A stretch of 64,000 bases of DNA from Talinum fruticosum (lineage: Eukaryota; Streptophyta; Magnoliopsida; Caryophyllales; Talinaceae). Within the stretch, counting starts at the first letter, position 1. Each line of letters begins with the position of its first letter. The DNA is taken from contig JAITYX010000126.1 in NCBI GenBank assembly GCA_021018815.1, positions 379,501-443,500 of the forward strand, read 5' to 3'. The notes beneath the pieces were generated by a model that had not been told where the DNA came from, did not search any database, and saw only the letters and a program-made list of their open reading frames with translations. The position numbers and the translations under genes were made by a program. This document shows positions 59,101 to 64,000 of this stretch, in pieces.

Positions 59101-62100
59101 GGGCGGACATAAAATTTGAGGCTGATGTTCTTGAAAGAATTAGCTTGGTGAATAACTTGGCTGGTGTGTGGTGGGCTATACATGAAGCGGCTAGATATTG
59201 TACAGCTAGTCGCCTTCGAACTAACCTCGGAGGACCTACACAAACTTTTGCAGCATTGGAAAGGATGCTTCTAGATGTAGCACATATGCTGCAACTGGAT
59301 GCTGAGCAAACTGATGGAAACTTGAGTGTGATAGGTTCTTCTGGTGCCCGTCTATTGCCTATGAGATTACTTCTGGATTTTGTGGAGGCTTTGAAGAAAA
59401 ATATTTACAATGCTTATGAGGGTTCTTCTGTGCTCCCTTCTGCATCCCGTCAGAGTTCTTTATTCTTTCGGGCAAACAAAAAGGTTTGTGAGGAGTGGTT
59501 CTCTCGAATTTGTGAACCAATGATGAATGCTGGATTGGCGTTGCAGTGTCATGATGCCACCATCCATTACTGCTCTCTGCGTTTGCAAGAGCTAAGGAAT
59601 TCTATGGTTTATTCTGTGAGGGATAAGTCTCGAATACAGATGGGTGAGAATCCACACAATGTAAGAGGTAGATTAGCTGGAGATGTCATGCGAATTGTAC
59701 GGCACATGGCTTTGGCTCTGTCTAAGAAGCATGAATCAGCAGATTTGATTGGTTTACAAAATTGGGTGCATGTGGCCTTTTCTTCTTTGCTCGAGGAAGA
59801 AAAACAGGTAGTTAATGGCCATCCGATGTCTGGATCTTTCTGGTGGATCACTGGTCTTGTACATCAAGCAGAAGGACAGTATGAAATGGCTGCTGCCTTC
59901 TTTGCTCACTCATTGCAGTCAGAGGAGTCCCTAAGTGCCATGGGGCCGATGGCATACAATTTACCATTGGACGTGTAATTGAGAGTTATGCTGCAATTTC
60001 TGACTGGAAGTCTCTTGAATCTTGGTTACTGGAACTCCAAGCTTTACGTGCAAAGCATGCTGGAAAAAGTTACTCTGGTGCTTTGACTACAGCTGGCAAT
60101 GAAATGAATGCAATCCATGCACTTGCGCACTTTGATGAGGGTGATATAAGGGCAGCATGGGCATCCCTAGATTTAACACCCAAAAGCAGCTCTGAGCTCA
60201 CTCTTGATCCCAAATTGGCAATGCAAAGGAGCGAGCAAATGCTTTTGCAGGCTTTGCTCCGCAAAACTGAAGGAAAAGTGGATATAGTGGCAGATGAAAC
60301 ATGGAAGGCAAGGTCTATGCTGGATGAAATGTTAACTATTCTCCCACTAGATAGTTTGTCAGAAGCATCACCATGTGCAATTCATCTGCATTGTACACAT
60401 GCATTACAAGAGGGTTGCAAGCCTCATGGAATCCAGGAGAACCCTAAGGATGCTGACTGCATCCTTAATTCACTTTCGCAGGCAGTGTATCTTCCAATGA
60501 ATGTAGTCCACCAAGATTGTAATTCATGGCTGAAGCTTTTCAGGGTCTACAAAAACATTCTGCCTAGTTCTCCTATAACCTTGCTACTATGCAAGAATTT
60601 AATAGGTTTAGCTCGAAAGCAGAAGAACCTAGGGTTGGCTGACCGTCTAAAGAACTATCTCAAGGATCAAGCTGATAGTTGCCCAGAAGTAAGCTGCCAG
60701 AAGTTTCTAACGTCAAGTTTAAGGTATGAGGAAATCTTGCTGATGTATGCTCAAAACAAGCTTGTGGACGCTTTCACTAATATGTGGTCATATGTGAGCC
60801 CATGTTTCCTTTTTCCTGAATTTGTAGATACTGTTGCTGAGGATTGTATATTAAAGGCTAAGGCATGCCTGAAATTTTCAAATTGGCTGAAACGGGATTA
60901 TCCTGATTTTGATGTTGAAAATCTTATTCTGGACATTCTGGCCAATTTCAATGCGCCTGCTGGTGGAAATGTGTCCTCTACTGAAGGGACTGTAATCTCT
61001 AAATTGAGCATGCATATCATAATTGAGGAAATTGTGGGCTCATCAGCGAAAGTGTCAACACGTCTTTGCCCTGTGCTAGGGAAGTCATGGATATCATATG
61101 CTTCTTGGTGCTTTTCTCAAGCTAAAGAGAGTCTTTCTCCCTCTCGTGGAACTGTCCTTCATTCATGCTCTCTTTCTTCAGTTCTTGGTCCAGAGTTATT
61201 GCCTCAGAGGTCCAGCTTGACTGAAGAAGAAATATCTAGAGTGAGATCTGTCATTTCACAGCTACTTTGGGCACAAAGCTCAAGTGAAAGAGAAGAGAGG
61301 CATTTATGGGTCAACTCAGTCAATGATATGAATAATCTCAACCATGTGATATCTTTGGTTCAGAAAATAGTGAATGTAATTGAATCAGCAGCAGGAGCAC
61401 CTGGCGTGGAAACTTTTGGTGGAGAATCTCTATCTGCTGCCGTGTCTTCTCAGCTTCGGAAGACCTTACTTGATGAGAATATTCACATGGATGAAAACAT
61501 CATTTCACCTTCTCTAAGTGATTTAGTTGATATTTGGTGGTCTTTGAGGAAGAGAAGGGTGTCATTATTTGGGCATGCTGCTCATGGTTTCTCACAGTAT
61601 CTTTCATATTCATCCTCAAAACTTAGTGTCTGTCCTTCCACTGAACGTGATTGTGGATCATTTAGTCAGAAATCTGGAAGCTTAATCCTGAGGGCTACCC
61701 TGTACATACTACATATTCTTCTCAATTATGGATTAGAATTGGAGGACACGCTTGAATCTGCACTTTCTGCACTTCCATTGTTGCCATGGCAGGTGTGCCG
61801 CTTCACCACATATGCTACTGCTTACTTTAGATTCAACACTTTGGAACATTCTAATCTCCAGCTATTTGTAGGAAGTAACGCCGCAACTGTTTGCTAGATT
61901 AGGTTCTCATCCAGAACCTAGAATTCGAAGGCAATTGGAAGGCTTACTAATGATGCTGGCAAAGTCGTCCCCTTGGTCTATAGTGTATCCTACTCTTGTT
62001 GATCTTAATGCTGCTGGCGAGGAACCTCCAGAGGAACTTGAGCATATTTTAGATTGCTTGGTAATCCAACAGTCTACTAGTTTTTTGGGCTTTGTCTTCC

Positions 62101-64000
62101 TCTATTCAGAATAGATTACCTTCCCTTACATACTTTCAGCAAGATTCATGTCCTTGTCCCAAGGTTTCTGGCATGGCTTTGTCAGACCTGAGTTCAGCCC
62201 TATGGTTCTGAACTTCTAATATGATGCATGAAGAAATTTACTTGATTTTCACACTTCTTCTCCCTATAACTTATTTTCTTTATTCACAGATTGGATGCTC
62301 ATGTCATATTTTACTGATAAAGCATACAATGGTGGGAAATATGTCAAATTGTTTGACTTGTTGGTGGAAAAAGGTTTCCCTGCTGCGCATTTGCATCTGC
62401 TTGTTCGTGTCTGATTGTAACTGTTTTAGCTGTTGATTAGATGCTTGGTGAAGTTCCTGCACTTTGGTTGTTATCCGCTCTTTTACTTTTTGATGTTTCC
62501 TGCTTCCTTGTCATTAATTTAACGACCATAAGAGTTCTTTATCAAGTTCTAGCTGCAAATTTGGTTCTTACCATGGGGTTCTGGATGTGTGGATGATATT
62601 ATGATACTAATTTTAACAAGCTAGACAAGTCCTTGTGGGATGGCAGCATTGAGTTCAGATCCAGCATGCATTAATTGTGCCTCTTTTCACTTGCCTTTTC
62701 TGTTCCAAAAGTTAGAAACTGTTGGAACCTATGATCTTTTATTGGGCTCACTTGTTAACTATCATGCAGATGAAGCTTTATCCCAAACTGGTCCAAGATG
62801 TCAAGCTCATGATACATGAGTTGGGTAATGTAACTGTTCTCTGGGAGGAACTATGGCTCAGCACACTGCAAGATCTTCATGGAGGTATCCATCCACTCTG
62901 CTGATGCATTATATCATGTCATGTCATTTAGTTTGGCTGTTTTGTTTGTGGCAGTAACTGTTTTAAAAAGTGGATTCACATTGTACATGAACCTTGGTAA
63001 CTGATTGGCAGCTGGTCTTCCCCCATCTGCAGCCCCGTTTTTACCAAGTATTGACATGATCTCCAGTTTCCTTTTGTAGGAGTAAGGCTGCCAGCGTATG
63101 GGCTACCCCAATGCTTGCTTCACAGGGTCCACACTGAGTTATGGTGGCATGAACTCTAGATCTTGTGCATGGATATTGCAGACTTGTCCTAATGGGGATT
63201 TTCTTTTTGATTTCACTGACATACAAGTTACAACCACACTGATAATTAGCGGTTTTGTCATAACCATATTTGATGCTTGTTGTAACAAGGTTCCGTGTGC
63301 TAGACATCTAGAACGTAGTTCGTAGAATGTTATCCACTAAATTCTTCAGGCAAAGCTTCTGTGAGATACTAAACGTCTGTGGCTTGCAGATGTCATGAGG
63401 CGGATAAACTTGCTGAAAGAGGAAGCTGCACGGATTGCAGAGAATGTAACTCTTAGCCACAGTGAGAAGGTTAAGATAAATGCTGCGAAATACTCTGCCA
63501 TGATGGCCCCTATCGTGGTCGCCTTGGAGCGTCGTCTGGCTTTGATCTCTAGAAAGCCTGAGACGCCACATGAGAAATGGTTCCAGGATGAATATAAAGA
63601 GCAAATAAAGTCAGCTATTTTATCTTTCAAAACGCCTCCGTTTTCTGCTTCTGCACTTGCAGATGTCTGGCGCCCATTTGATAGTATTGCTGCATCCTTA
63701 GCATCTTATCAAAGGAAGTCAGGAGTTCTTCTGGAAGAAGTTGCTCCACGACTGGCTCGTTTGTCATCTTCTGATGTGCCAATGCCTGGCCTTGAGAAGC
63801 AAGTCATGTTATCTGAGTCTGACAGAGACTTCAGTAGTTCGTCTCTAGGCATTGTCACAATTGCCTCTTTTTCTGAACAGGTGGCTATTTTGTCGACCAA
63901 GACCAAACCTAAGAAACTCGTTATGCTTGGCTCTGATGGTGGAAAGTATACATACCTATTAAAAGGAAGGGAAGATTTACGACTTGATGCTAGAATCATG
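56056..64000 (+). CDS. SMG1: SMG1-like PI3K-related kinase of nonsense-mediated decay (first ~2,048 codons; cut by window end; one frameshift)
   Basis: SMG1 phosphorylates UPF1 to trigger decay of mRNAs with premature stops. Exons are 56056-56339, 56849-61792, 61872-62060, 62770-62884 and 63390 to the window end. With one base restored all phases agree, giving about 2,048 residues here. The N-terminus has Gln, Ala/Thr/Ser low-complexity runs, then HEAT-like helical repeats (VRRAAATAYGALCSVLSS; REPQVRLQAAIVFDLLLQAK). FAT-region phrases include WWAIHEAARYCTASRLRTNL and HAGKSYSGALTTAGNEMNAI. Then come LYPKLVQDVKLM and the lead into the kinase lobe, FSEQVAILSTKTKPKKLVML then GGKYTYLLKGREDLRLDARI. 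Catalytic and FATC parts lie beyond the window. Exon 2 is unusually long (4.9 kb). The printed frame breaks at TGGGGCCGAT (59941-59950): the expected MG-SDGIQFTIGRVIESY needs one more base between GGGG and CC. SMG1 exists in most plants but not Arabidopsis thaliana. Confidence 0.92.

Noticed and set aside
61793..61871. Another frameshift in SMG1 near 61790
   Set aside because: Explained by a normal 79-base GT..AG intron: WQ joins EVTPQLFARLGSHPEP in phase.

Overview
The window is nuclear DNA of a flowering plant, almost certainly a eudicot. Genes are split by many short AT-rich GT..AG introns, intergenic DNA is AT-rich with CT, TAA and CA microsatellites, and the proteins are plant families: REM-type B3 factors, a PLS-type PPR protein, a TMEM45/DUF716 membrane protein and CDCA7-like 4CXXC zinc fingers. 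A plant-type SMG1 kinase gene argues against Arabidopsis thaliana, which lacks one. I cannot name the species.

Layout. At 0-24 kb are mostly single-copy housekeeping or regulatory genes: the 5' end of a secreted (possibly LRR-extensin) protein (-), TATA-binding protein TBP (+), a CBP1-like protein (-), a large PXA-PX-Nexin_C sorting nexin (+), a CDCA7-like zinc-finger protein (+) and a secreted EXPP1-like protein (-). At 25-46 kb is a cluster of five REM-type B3 genes plus at least one decayed B3 copy. A PPR gene (-), an unidentified possibly transcribed locus, short tandem duplications and an RNase H-like retroelement scrap lie among them. At 47-64 kb are a polytopic membrane protein of unknown function (+), a TMEM45-like membrane protein (-), DPH3 for diphthamide synthesis (-), a MITE-like inverted-repeat element and the first ~2,048 codons of SMG1, the nonsense-mediated-decay kinase, cut by the window end.

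The most striking signal is technical or evolutionary. At least nine sites in otherwise well-preserved exons lack exactly one base, mostly in homopolymers, and two further sites are likely. In every gene, adding one base back at each site makes all exon phases fit. All events are losses and none is a gain. Under-polished long-read assembly is the simplest explanation; simultaneous decay of six or more unrelated genes is the alternative. Anyone using predicted proteins from this window should expect truncated models.

The most interesting biology is the B3 cluster. One member carries a 66-codon tandem repeat with a Cys/His pattern and a SUMO-consensus-like site in each unit. Another has an AT-hook-like N-terminus and overlapping RY (CATGCATG) motifs in its first intron. 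Also notable are a TBP stop codon made only by splicing, and two upstream ORFs in the leader of SMG1, itself a decay regulator. I found no clear new multi-gene system.
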